Shown here one piece after another: positions 35,166 to 43,587 of a stretch of DNA of 64,000 nt; positions within the stretch are counted from its first letter, which is position 1; each line of letters opens with the position of its first letter. The DNA is from Microcoleus sp. AS-A8 (GTDB lineage Bacteria > Cyanobacteriota > Cyanobacteriia > Cyanobacteriales > Coleofasciculaceae). The DNA lies in assembly GCA_039962225.1 (NCBI GenBank), contig JAMPKV010000005.1, forward strand, positions 310,001 through 374,000, in the 5' to 3' direction. A program made the translations under genes and the position numbers. Below the pieces are notes generated by a model. The model did not search any database. It saw only the letters and a program-made list of their open reading frames with translations, and had not been told where the DNA came from.

Positions 35166-35268
35166 TTAGTAGGAACTGTAGGAAAGAATAGAAGCGATCG
35201 CTCGCTCACATTAGCAGCAATCGATGCTCGACAGGGGTTTTATTTGAGTTAATGCCAGTCTTCTATCG

Positions 35269-35285
35269 GCTGGGCAATACCCAGC
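35269..35285 (+). terminator. Weak hairpin in spacer before exporter copy 2
   Basis: GCTGGG-CAATA-CCCAGC forms a 6-bp GC-rich stem followed by TACCTTTTGT. It may end transcripts from the upstream glycosyltransferase run. The T-tract is poor, so this is tentative. Confidence 0.4.
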
Positions 35286-35401
35286 TACCTTTTGTGGAAG
35301 TGTAGCGTATCCATCTGACACTTGCTGCATGAGCAACGGCTTTTAATGCCAACAGAGCATTATCAGTTGTAACAATTCTGAGCAATTCTTTACTCCACAA
35401 G

Positions 35402-36235
35402 ATGCACACTAAAGAACTGATTATCGAAGCCGGTCGTAGCGAAAGCCAGTATTGGAAAGATATCTGGCGATACCGAGAGTTATTTTACTTCCTGGCTTGG
35501 CGCGATATTTTAGTGCGCTACAAGCAGACAATCATTGGCATGGCTTGGGCGCTGATTCGACCGTTCTTAACGATGGTGGTCTTCACGGTGGTGTTTGGCA
35601 CATTGGCAAAGTTACCGTCTGAGGGTGCGCCTTACCCGATTTTGGTGTTTTCAGCCATGCTACCCTGGCAGTTTTTTGCCAATGCCCTGTCTGAATGCAG
35701 TAATAGCTTAATTAGTAATGCCAATTTGATTTCCAAAGTCTACTTTCCCCGCTTGATTGTACCTGCCAGTGCGGTGATTGTCAGTTTTGTGGATTTTCTG
35801 GTTTCGGGGATGATTTTGCTGGGGCTAATGGCTTGGTATAACTTTGTACCTACCTGGCGCATTTTGACGCTACCGCTGTTTATTGGTATTGCCTTTGCCG
35901 CCTCGATAGGTGCGGGGTTGTGGTTGGCGGCACTGAATGTAAAATACCGCGATTTTCGCTATATTGTGCCGTTTATTGTGCAGTTCGGCTTATATATTTC
36001 GCCTGTTGGATTTAGTAGCAGCGTCGTGCTTGAACGGTTTCCCCAGTGGGGTTGGCTCTATTCTTTAAATCCTATGGTGGGAGTAATTGATGGTTTCCGC
36101 TGGGCAATTTTAGGCGGGGAATCAAACCTTTACTTACCGGGATTTACAATCTCTATGGGATTAGTGGCACTTTTTTTAATTAGTGGCGTCTGGTATTTTC
36201 GGAAGGTCGAACGCACGTTTGCAGATGTGATTTAG
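35402..36235 (+). CDS. wzm: ABC-2 type polysaccharide export permease Wzm, copy 2
   Basis: The 277-residue paralogue of the 24395-25219 permease shares the same N-terminus (MHTKELIIEAGR), the WRYRELFYFLAWRDILVRYK helix, PWQFFANALSECSNSLI and the C-terminal WYFRKVERTFADVI. Differences cluster at about residues 203-265, including a 3-residue insertion around VVLERFPQWGW. High similarity along the protein, despite 10 kb of unrelated genes between the copies, points to duplication of a transport cassette. A Wzt gene follows after 173 bases. Confidence 0.93.
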   Translation: MHTKELIIEAGRSESQYWKDIWRYRELFYFLAWRDILVRYKQTIIGMAWALIRPFLTMVVFTVVFGTLAKLPSEGAPYPILVFSAMLPWQFFANALSECSNSLISNANLISKVYFPRLIVPASAVIVSFVDFLVSGMILLGLMAWYNFVPTWRILTLPLFIGIAFAASIGAGLWLAALNVKYRDFRYIVPFIVQFGLYISPVGFSSSVVLERFPQWGWLYSLNPMVGVIDGFRWAILGGESNLYLPGFTISMGLVALFLISGVWYFRKVERTFADVI

Positions 36236-36408
36236 AACTTATCAGAAAATCTCTGTTGGTAGGTTATTGCTAAGGAAACCTTTAGCGATCGGGAAGTATT
36301 AGCAAGACACTAAACTAGCGGCACTCGCTTGACAGAATCTATAAGTATTTTTTGTCCTGATGAAGTAGAAGAAACCATGCATTCCTAAAGTGGTAACTAT
36401 TCTGAATT

Positions 36409-37674
36409 ATGTCTGATACAGTCATTCGGGTTGAAAACCTGGGAAAGAAATATACCCTTGGTCACCAAAAGCAGGAACGTTACACGGCACTGCGGGATGT
36501 AATTTCTAATAGTGCTAAGTCTGCTGGGCGCAAGTTTCTAAAGCCTTTTGGCAAAAAGATGTCTGACCCAGCTATTGACGACTTTTGGGCACTGAAGGAT
36601 GTTTCGTTTGAAATTAAGCAAGGCGATCGCGTTGGCATTATCGGTCGCAATGGTGCAGGTAAATCAACCTTATTAAAGATTTTAAGTCGGATTACTGAGC
36701 CAACGAACGGCAGTATCCGGATTAAGGGACGTGTAGCTAGTTTATTGGAAGTTGGAACGGGATTTCACCCAGAATTAACGGGTAGAGAGAATATCTATCT
36801 CAACGGCGCGATTCTAGGGATGAGCAAGGCTGAGATTAAGAGGAAATTTGATGAAATTGTCGCTTTTGCTGAGGTAGAGAAGTTTTTAGATACACCCGTG
36901 AAGCGGTATTCCTCAGGAATGTACGTGCGCTTAGCATTTTCGGTAGCGGCACATTTGGAACCGGAAATTTTGATTGTAGATGAGGTGCTTGCCGTTGGAG
37001 ATGCTGCATTTCAGAAGAAGTGTTTAGAGAAGATGGAGGACGTAGGGAAAGAAGGGCGGACTGTATTGTTTGTCAGTCATACCATGTCCACAATCACGAC
37101 GTTATGTCAACGGGCTATTTGGTTGATTCAGGGACATGTAGAGATGGAAGGTGATGCTGAACAGATAACGGCGAAGTACTTACTGCACGGCTCTGAAACG
37201 TCTGGAGAAGTGGTTTTTGATTCTACTAATTCAGATGATAAATTTTGTTTTAAGCGTTTGTCTCTGCTCAATTCCCAAGACCATATAACCTCTATGTTTG
37301 ATACCAGAGAGGCAATAACAATTATTCTTGAGTATCAGGCACATCAAACCATCAAAAACCTGGAAGTATCATTGCGAGTCTATAATTCATTCGGAACTCC
37401 TATTTTTACTACTAATAGATCGTCCTCTAGTGCAGCATTTGAGGTACCAGCAGGTCATCAGGCTTCCCAAATTAAGATTCCTTCTCTATTTCTTGCGCCC
37501 GGTTCTTACACTATCGAGGTTGCAGCTCACATCCCAAATGTTGAGGTTTTAACTCATCATAGTTCGATTGTGAGTTTCCAGATTGAAGAGACAGGAAGTA
37601 ATATGGCCTTGTATAAAGGACAGGCTCATGGAGTTGTCCTTCTCAATCTTCCTTGGGTAGAAATAGCTAGGTAA
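36409..37674 (+). CDS. wzt: ABC exporter ATPase Wzt with C-terminal glycan-recognition domain, copy 2
   Basis: The 421-residue protein has Walker A IGRNGAGKST, signature KRYSSGMYVRLAF, Walker B ILIVDEVLAVGD and switch FVSHTM. Its ATPase domain is almost the same as copy 1 up to about residue 235. The C-terminal domain (about 255-421) is unlike that of copy 1 except for a generic Wzt beta-sandwich pattern. In family members such as the E. coli O9a Wzt this domain binds the terminal modification of the glycan, so different specificity is expected. The acetyltransferase and methyltransferase genes downstream may make its cap. Confidence 0.92.
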   Translation: MSDTVIRVENLGKKYTLGHQKQERYTALRDVISNSAKSAGRKFLKPFGKKMSDPAIDDFWALKDVSFEIKQGDRVGIIGRNGAGKSTLLKILSRITEPTNGSIRIKGRVASLLEVGTGFHPELTGRENIYLNGAILGMSKAEIKRKFDEIVAFAEVEKFLDTPVKRYSSGMYVRLAFSVAAHLEPEILIVDEVLAVGDAAFQKKCLEKMEDVGKEGRTVLFVSHTMSTITTLCQRAIWLIQGHVEMEGDAEQITAKYLLHGSETSGEVVFDSTNSDDKFCFKRLSLLNSQDHITSMFDTREAITIILEYQAHQTIKNLEVSLRVYNSFGTPIFTTNRSSSSAAFEVPAGHQASQIKIPSLFLAPGSYTIEVAAHIPNVEVLTHHSSIVSFQIEETGSNMALYKGQAHGVVLLNLPWVEIAR

Positions 37675-37684
37675 GTAGTAACCC

Positions 37685-38284
37685 ATGAAGACAATAAATT
37701 TCATAGCTAGGCTCTTGCGTAAAATTGCTAATAACCTAGATAACGAATCTAATTTAAAAAATAAAATCCCTTCCAATGTTAAGCTCGATGCTTCCTCAGA
37801 GTTAAACATTTCAGGCTTAGTATTGAAAGATGGCTGTTTAGTCACTGTAGAAGAACAGACTAATGTGCCTGGCTCTCTAAAATTTGACAGAGAAAATGCT
37901 CGTATATCGATTGGCAAAAAAACGTTTATAAACGGCTCTATTATTGCAGCAAAAAGTATAGAAATTGGCGACGACGTAATGATTTCCTGGGGGGTAACTA
38001 TTGTCGATCATAATTCTCACTCCCTATCCTTTTCACAACGGGCAGACGATGTAGTCAATTGGCGAGTCGGCAAAAAAGATTGGACTCATGTGAAAATTGC
38101 CCCTGTAAAAATATCTAGTAAAGTTTGGATTGGCTTCAACTCTGTAATTCTCAAAGGGGTCACGATTGGGGAGGGTGCAATAGTCGGAGCAGGTTCAGTT
38201 GTGACCAAAGATGTTCCGGCATGGACAATTGTTGCTGGTAATCCAGCTCGTGTAATTCGGGAGATTCCAGAAAATGAGCGCTAA
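37685..38284 (+). CDS. Hexapeptide-repeat (LbH) acyltransferase
   Basis: The 199-residue protein has left-handed beta-helix hexapeptide repeats in the second half (ISIGKKTFINGSIIAAKSIE, then IGEGAIVGAGSVVTKDVPAW) and the WbbJ/maltose-acetyltransferase ending IVAGNPARVIREI. The catalytic His is probably that of IVDHNSHSLSF. Such enzymes O-acetylate sugars using acetyl-CoA. The methyltransferase that follows overlaps its end by 11 bases. Placed right after exporter copy 2, it may contribute a terminal or side-chain acyl mark. Confidence 0.87.
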   Translation: MKTINFIARLLRKIANNLDNESNLKNKIPSNVKLDASSELNISGLVLKDGCLVTVEEQTNVPGSLKFDRENARISIGKKTFINGSIIAAKSIEIGDDVMISWGVTIVDHNSHSLSFSQRADDVVNWRVGKKDWTHVKIAPVKISSKVWIGFNSVILKGVTIGEGAIVGAGSVVTKDVPAWTIVAGNPARVIREIPENER

Positions 38285-39119
38285 TTTAATAACATGGGAA
38301 GAGGCTGTGCAATGGTTAAGAGAGCAGCCTGATAAACAAGAGCTTGTACGTTATTGTTATTATGATGACCCATTAGAGCTTGCTGCTGAACGATTCAGCG
38401 ATAGTGAAGAATGGCTAACTCTAATAAAACTGCTGAGAAAGAATATCCCAGGACATGTATTAGATTTGGGGGCAGGCAGAGGGATTTCAAGCTATGCTTT
38501 TGCCAAAGCCGGATGTACAGTAACAGCATTGGAACCCGATCCAAGCCCACTTGTTGGTGCGAAAGCTATCCAGTCTTTATCCGATTGCAGTCAGCTGCCA
38601 ATTCAAATCATTCAAGAATACGGCGAAACCTTACCCTTTCAAGACAATACTTTTGATATTGTTTATGGACGAGCCGTGTTACATCATGCCCGTGACTTAA
38701 CACAACTTTGTCGGGAAGCAGCACGAGTATTAAAACCAGGCGGAGTCTTTGTCGGTACTCGCGAACACGTTATTTCCCGAGAAGAAGATTTACCACTCTT
38801 TTTCGAGTCCCATGCCTTGCATTCTCTCTATGGTGGAGAAAATGCTTTTCTCTTGAAAGAGTATACAGATGCAATTCAAGCATCGGGCTTAAAGCTGAAA
38901 AAAGTTCTTGGCCCTCTAGAGAGTGCAATTAATTATGCACCCATGACTCAAGGAGAATTTCAGGCTAAGGTCGAACTTTGGTTGGCTCAGCGCACTGGTG
39001 AAAAAATAGCTAGCTGTCTGGCTTCCACCAGAGCTATCCAGCAGTTTTATGGTTGGTATGCCTCTCAAAAGTCAAATAGTCCTGGTCGCCACTATTCATT
39101 TATAGCTGTCAAAAAGTAA
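38274..39119 (+). CDS. Methyltransf_11-type methyltransferase, paralogue 2
   Basis: The 281-residue protein has GHVLDLGAGRGISSYAFAKA (motif I), VTALEPDPSPLVGAKAI and DIVYGRAVLHHARDLTQL, and ends PGRHYSFIAVKK. It is a full-length paralogue of the 30160-31011 enzyme. Both keep the N-terminal segment with YCYYDDP or CYYDDP, which is not part of the SAM fold and may bind the acceptor. It starts inside the acyltransferase gene (ATG 38274). Confidence 0.88.
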   Translation: MSANLITWEEAVQWLREQPDKQELVRYCYYDDPLELAAERFSDSEEWLTLIKLLRKNIPGHVLDLGAGRGISSYAFAKAGCTVTALEPDPSPLVGAKAIQSLSDCSQLPIQIIQEYGETLPFQDNTFDIVYGRAVLHHARDLTQLCREAARVLKPGGVFVGTREHVISREEDLPLFFESHALHSLYGGENAFLLKEYTDAIQASGLKLKKVLGPLESAINYAPMTQGEFQAKVELWLAQRTGEKIASCLASTRAIQQFYGWYASQKSNSPGRHYSFIAVKK

Positions 39120-39236
39120 CTTAAAACTTTGGAACTTTAAGTAATTATCCATATGGACAGCTACTTTTCCCTGATAGGCTAGCAGTCGCTTTGTAGTAGT
39201 AAATAATATATCTGAAAAGGAGATTCAACACAGCTT

Positions 39237-40172
39237 GTGACTACTCAATCCAAGTCCATTTTAATAACAGGTGTTGCAGGCTTTATTGGTCGCTACGTTG
39301 CGCGTCATTTCTCAGAGCAAGGCTGGTCTGTCATTGGTATTGACAACTCTCCTCCTGAGAATGCCCCCCTAGCTAATCTGTCAGCTTATCAACGCCTGCA
39401 ACTGCCAGATCCAGCACTTAATGGCTTGCTGCAAGAACGCACCCCTCAAGTTTGCATCCATTGTGCGGGTCGCGCCTCGGTAGGTTTATCTCTCACTGAC
39501 CCAGCTGCGGACTTTTATGCTAGTACAGCGCTGACCTTTGAGATACTGAATGCTCTGCGGCTCAATGTCCCTAGCTGCCGCTTCATTTTTCTCTCTAGTG
39601 CAGCAGTTTACGGCAACCCCGAATCACTGCCAGTGAGCGAAACTCAGTCCTCTGCTCCCCTGTCCCCCTATGGCTTCCACAAATGGCAGTGTGAGCAGTT
39701 ATGTCTAGAGTTTGCCAAAGTGTATGGCTTGCCAACAGCTAGCCTCAGAATTTTCTCGGCTTATGGCCCCGGCTTACGTCGTCAAGTCCTCTGGGATATT
39801 TGCCAAAAAGTCATTACTCAAAACTCCCTCACTTTACAGGGAACTGGGCAAGAAAGTCGGGACTTCATCCATGCTCTTGATATTGCCAGAGCCTTGAGCG
39901 TGGTTGCCACTTCCGCCCCGATGCAAGGAGAAGTTTACAACCTTGGCAGCGGTCGAGAAGTTGCGATCGCACAGTTAGCTAATCTGGTTCTAGAGGCATT
40001 AGACGCCGACTGCTCTCCTCAGTTTGATGGTGTTGTCCCTGCCGGAACTCCCCTCAACTGGCAGGCCGATATCTCGAAATTAAAGACTCTAGGATTTACT
40101 CCTTCCGTCCCCTTAGAACGGGGTGTTAAAACGTTTGCAAACTGGTGTCGTGCGGAGTTAGTTGGTGTATGA
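39237..40172 (+). CDS. NAD-dependent epimerase/dehydratase (extended SDR, nucleotide-sugar type)
   Basis: The 311-residue protein begins at GTG 39237. It has the SDR dinucleotide motif TGVAGFIG (about residues 12-19), FLSSAAVYGNP (catalytic Ser region) and SPYGFHKWQCEQ, giving the Y-x-x-x-K pair at about Tyr144/Lys148. It probably converts a nucleotide sugar (epimerase, dehydratase or reductase) to feed the island's transferases; the substrate cannot be read. It is the only nucleotide-sugar enzyme in the window. Its stop overlaps the next start (ATGA). Confidence 0.88.
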   Translation: MTTQSKSILITGVAGFIGRYVARHFSEQGWSVIGIDNSPPENAPLANLSAYQRLQLPDPALNGLLQERTPQVCIHCAGRASVGLSLTDPAADFYASTALTFEILNALRLNVPSCRFIFLSSAAVYGNPESLPVSETQSSAPLSPYGFHKWQCEQLCLEFAKVYGLPTASLRIFSAYGPGLRRQVLWDICQKVITQNSLTLQGTGQESRDFIHALDIARALSVVATSAPMQGEVYNLGSGREVAIAQLANLVLEALDADCSPQFDGVVPAGTPLNWQADISKLKTLGFTPSVPLERGVKTFANWCRAELVGV

Positions 40173-41362
40173 CAAAACCCCTACGAATTGCTCTAATCAT
40201 GCAAGGCGGTCGAGACTGGATCGGCGGCACGCAATATATCAAAAATATCATCTTGGCTCTAGGTAGTCTTCCCGAAGAAGTTCGCTCCACGTTTGAACTG
40301 TGTTTGATTACTAGCAAATCACTTGATTCAAGTCTGTACAGTGAAATTTTTCCGTACCTCAAGGATATTTATGACCTAGAAGTCGATCTAGAGCCTCTAA
40401 CGCCATCAAATCGTCTTCGCTGGAAGCTAATAGAAACATTATTTAAGCAAGATAATCCTCGCTTCGATGCTTTGATAGAGAAAAATAATATTGATTTTCT
40501 TTATCCCTCCTTCTCTCAATGCGGAAGTCCTAAATCCTATCGCTCAGCCGCATGGATCGCCGATTTTCAGCATAAATATTTACCTCAATTTTTTACTGAA
40601 TCAGAGCTTGAATGGAGAGACAGCTCATATAAACTCACGGCTCGTTACGCATCTAGTGTTGTAATGAGTAGTAAAACAGCTGAGGCAGACTTCCAGAAAT
40701 TTTTCCCAGAAGCAGCGCATAAGTCAAAAGTTCTATCCTTTAAGAGCTGTCCGCCATCTGAATGGTATGAAACAGATGCACAGCAGATACAGAAAGAGTA
40801 TTGTCTACCTGACCGCTTCTTTTTAGTAAGTAATCAGTTCTGGAAACACAAAAATCATCTGATTGTCTTTAAAGCTCTAAAACTATTACAGGAGAAGTCA
40901 ATTTATCCCATCGTGGTTTGCACCGGTCATCTGTATGATCGACGCCAACCTGACTACATTGATACGATTCTGCAAACTCTTCACCAGTTAGATATTGCCA
41001 AGCAGGTGTATCTACTGGGACTGATTCCACGCCTTTCCCAAATTCAGCTCATGCGGCGTTCACTTGCAGTGATTCAACCCTCCCTATTTGAGGGATGGAG
41101 TACTGTTGTTGAGGATGCCAGATGCTTAGGAAAGGCAATTATTCTTTCAGATATACCCGTTCATTTGGAGCAAAATCCTCCGAATAGTCTTTTATTTGAA
41201 CGTAACTCTCCTGAAAGTTTAGCTATCCAAATAGCAGAGTGGTGGGAACATCTTTCAGCTGGCCCCGATCTAGAACAAGAAGTTATTGCTAAAGCCAATA
41301 ATTTCAATGAAATACAAGCTTTTGGCTATCGCTTCCTGGAAATTGCCCAAGGTAGCTCTTAG
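40169..41362 (+). CDS. GT4-like glycosyltransferase
   Basis: ATG 40169 overlaps the epimerase stop as ATGA and is preferred to the in-frame GTG at 40145. The 397-residue protein has LIMQGGRDWIGGTQYIKNII at the N-terminus, VSNQFWKHKNHLIVFKALKL and a donor-binding segment PSLFEGWSTVVEDARCLGKA. This corresponds to the E-x7-E region of GT4 enzymes (E...E with an acidic D). Specificity is unknown. Coupled translation with the epimerase suggests it may use that enzyme's product. Confidence 0.85.
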   Translation: MTKPLRIALIMQGGRDWIGGTQYIKNIILALGSLPEEVRSTFELCLITSKSLDSSLYSEIFPYLKDIYDLEVDLEPLTPSNRLRWKLIETLFKQDNPRFDALIEKNNIDFLYPSFSQCGSPKSYRSAAWIADFQHKYLPQFFTESELEWRDSSYKLTARYASSVVMSSKTAEADFQKFFPEAAHKSKVLSFKSCPPSEWYETDAQQIQKEYCLPDRFFLVSNQFWKHKNHLIVFKALKLLQEKSIYPIVVCTGHLYDRRQPDYIDTILQTLHQLDIAKQVYLLGLIPRLSQIQLMRRSLAVIQPSLFEGWSTVVEDARCLGKAIILSDIPVHLEQNPPNSLLFERNSPESLAIQIAEWWEHLSAGPDLEQEVIAKANNFNEIQAFGYRFLEIAQGSS

Positions 41363-41424
41363 ACCAGCATTGATCTGAGTAGATTCCCTACACCTAACAT
41401 TCTTCTGCTGAGTTAAACATTCAG

Positions 41425-42513
41425 ATGAACTATCAAGTCCTTGAGAAATCTAGTACTACCTTAACGAGTGTATCTTACTCGGAAACAGGTCTGCTTTCAT
41501 CTTTACCCTCACCACCGGACGGGCACACTGGCTGGCCTTGGACTGAACAGACTCCACCCTTACCATCAACCCTGCCAGATGGTAAGCCGTGGCCTAAAGT
41601 AACTATCGTCACGCCTTCCTATAATCAGGGGGAGTTTATAGAAGAGACAATTCGCTCCGTGTTGCTTCAGAACTACCCCAATTTGGAATACATCGTTATG
41701 GATGGTGGTTCTACCGACAACACCGTTTCAATTCTAGAAAAATACGCGAATTGGATATCTTTGTGGCGCTCGGAAAAAGATAACGGACAAACACATGCCA
41801 TTAATAAGGGATTTGAACGTGCATCGGGATTTTTGCGGGGTTATTTGAACAGTGATGATTGTTTTCTACCCTCATCATTAGAGCAAGTAGCACGCCTTGC
41901 AGGAGCTCACTCAGAACAACCCATTCTGATTTTAGGGAACTGTCAAATGGGTTATAGCTCTAAGGAAATTTTTAGCATCGAGGTTCCTACACCTCCAGTG
42001 AATTTAATTGATGCTATTAGCAATGATGCACTATGCCCACAACCAGCAACTTTTTGGACACAGCCAGAGAATTCTATTCCTCACCGATTTAGTGAGCGTC
42101 TAGTTTTTTCTATGGATTTTGAATTTTGGCATAGATTAATCAAGCATGGTTATCAAGTTATCAAATTTGATGCAACTTTAGCGTTTTATCGCCATCATAA
42201 AGATGCCAAAGGGTCTAAAATAACCAATGTTTTTTGGGCAGAGTTAGCAAGTCTTCCCCTGTTGGAAGTAGCACACGTAAAGTCATTTAAAGACAAACTC
42301 TATCTTACTACAGTTAGCCGTCGTCGGATACGTCATTATCTCCGGTTAGAAATAGAAAAAATATTTTTAACTCAGGGTAAATGGCCAGCCCTAAAAGCCC
42401 TAATAAGTGCGTGTTGGACGCATCCAGATTTAGTGATTGAACGACCAACTTTAGGATTAGCTCGGAAATTATTAACCGCAGTTTTGATTCCATCTGAAAC
42501 ATTAGGCAGCTAA
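41425..42513 (+). CDS. GT2 family glycosyltransferase
   Basis: The 362-residue protein has a Pro/Ser-rich N-terminal extension of about 55 residues, then VTIVTPSYNQGEFIEETIRS, LEYIVMDGGSTDNTVSILEK and RGYLNSDDCFL with the GT2 D-D motif. Residues 60-180 resemble the 34089-34988 enzyme. The extension is not typical of the family and may be disordered. It is followed 8 bases later by another GT2 gene. Confidence 0.88.
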   Translation: MNYQVLEKSSTTLTSVSYSETGLLSSLPSPPDGHTGWPWTEQTPPLPSTLPDGKPWPKVTIVTPSYNQGEFIEETIRSVLLQNYPNLEYIVMDGGSTDNTVSILEKYANWISLWRSEKDNGQTHAINKGFERASGFLRGYLNSDDCFLPSSLEQVARLAGAHSEQPILILGNCQMGYSSKEIFSIEVPTPPVNLIDAISNDALCPQPATFWTQPENSIPHRFSERLVFSMDFEFWHRLIKHGYQVIKFDATLAFYRHHKDAKGSKITNVFWAELASLPLLEVAHVKSFKDKLYLTTVSRRRIRHYLRLEIEKIFLTQGKWPALKALISACWTHPDLVIERPTLGLARKLLTAVLIPSETLGS

Positions 42514-42521
42514 AACCTAAC

Positions 42522-43502
42522 ATGACAACCAACGTTTCTGTAATCATTCCTACATACAATCGTCTTTGGTGTCTTGCCAAAGGCGTAGAGTCGTGTCGCA
42601 ACACTCAATGCTCCACTGAAATCATTGTGGTCGATGATGGTAGCACTGACGGTACTTGGGAATGGCTACAGACTCAACCCGATATCATTAGCCTGCGGCA
42701 GGAGAACTGGGGTAAAGGCTGGGCCGTAAATCGCGCCTTTGCGATCGCACAAGGCGAGTACGTGCGCTTTCTGGACTCAGATGATTGGCTCTGTCCGGGA
42801 GCGATTGATCGACAATTTGAACTGGCAATAGCGCAGGAAGCCGACGTAGTTGTTGGTGGCTACGAAATGTATTCAGAAGATGAGAAACTCCTGCATAAAG
42901 TTGACTGGACTGAGTGTGATGACTTTGTAGCTCAACAATTGGGAGAGTGTGACAGTTCTCATTACTCGGCTTATTTATTCCGTAAAGAATTTCTTAAAGA
43001 TATTCCCCACCGCCCAGAGTTCGGTGCGCTTGATGACCGTCAGTTTGTCATTGAGGTTGCTATGGCAAACCCTAAGGTTGCCATCCATTCACAACCTATC
43101 CTTTGTCATCGTCATCATTCCCAAAGCCGCCTACAATTTCCCCAAGGAATGAGAGCAACAACTACAAATCTACATCATCTGACGATCTACAAGAAGTGCC
43201 TGAGCAAACTTGCTGAGAGAAATGAGCTAACTCCACGCCGCTGTAAAGCAGTTTGTCACATGCTCTGGCATTTGGCACATTGGATTGCGTATACCCACCT
43301 GGATGAAGCTTGTGAAGTTGCTGAGTGGATTTATCGCTTAGACGCTGATTTTCAACCCCCTCAACCTGGATTGCTCGGCAAGTTATACACTCACTTAGGG
43401 TTTCGCAATACTGAGAAAATTCTGCAATTTAGACGTAATACTTTGGCTTTATTTCGCCGCAACTCTGTGCCTAAACTGCATATATTTACAGCGTTAAATT
43501 AA
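42522..43502 (+). CDS. GT2 family glycosyltransferase
   Basis: The 326-residue protein has NVSVIIPTYNRLWCLAKGVE, then EIIVVDDGSTDGTWEWL and EYVRFLDSDDWLCPGAIDRQ, all typical of GT2. Tandem arrangement with the 41425 gene suggests consecutive sugar additions. The short open stretch after its stop (43504-43587) may be a remnant of a lost gene. Confidence 0.9.
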   Translation: MTTNVSVIIPTYNRLWCLAKGVESCRNTQCSTEIIVVDDGSTDGTWEWLQTQPDIISLRQENWGKGWAVNRAFAIAQGEYVRFLDSDDWLCPGAIDRQFELAIAQEADVVVGGYEMYSEDEKLLHKVDWTECDDFVAQQLGECDSSHYSAYLFRKEFLKDIPHRPEFGALDDRQFVIEVAMANPKVAIHSQPILCHRHHSQSRLQFPQGMRATTTNLHHLTIYKKCLSKLAERNELTPRRCKAVCHMLWHLAHWIAYTHLDEACEVAEWIYRLDADFQPPQPGLLGKLYTHLGFRNTEKILQFRRNTLALFRRNSVPKLHIFTALN

Positions 43503-43503
43503 T

Positions 43504-43587
43504 AAGTCTAATCGTGGAATGGGTGCTACCAGAAATCGAAATGTAGATAGAAAGCTTATTATCGCCTATCAAGAAGCCGTGTCATGA
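43504..43587 (+). pseudogene. Possible tail of a lost gene before the 43584 glycosyltransferase
   Basis: Directly after the 42522-43502 stop, another frame reads KSNRGMGATRNRNVDRKLI and then IAYQEAVS and a stop. That stop (TGA) overlaps the next gene's ATG as ATGA, as if a former gene had ended there. Only about 27 codons remain and no parent is identified, so the call is tentative. Confidence 0.3.

Larger units (their letters stand above)
34989..35401. other. Non-coding spacer with repeat-like sequence before exporter copy 2
   Basis: No gene is supported in these 413 bases. The part at 35020-35165 is dense in GC-rich words (GGCGTGACGCTAGCC, GGCGTTAGCCTTCGC, GCGATCGC) that look like the short dispersed repeats of filamentous cyanobacteria. 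It also holds the CCTGATTCAGG palindrome and a GC-rich hairpin (35269-35285). A promoter for exporter copy 2 should lie in the right half. Confidence 0.45.

Noticed and set aside
37549-37917. 122-codon minus-strand frame across the wzt/acyltransferase border
   Set aside because: Antisense to two clear genes with no start signal or similarity.
39120-39236. Third tail-type gene remnant after the 38274 methyltransferase
   Set aside because: None of the frames resembles the end of any gene in the window, and there are many stops.
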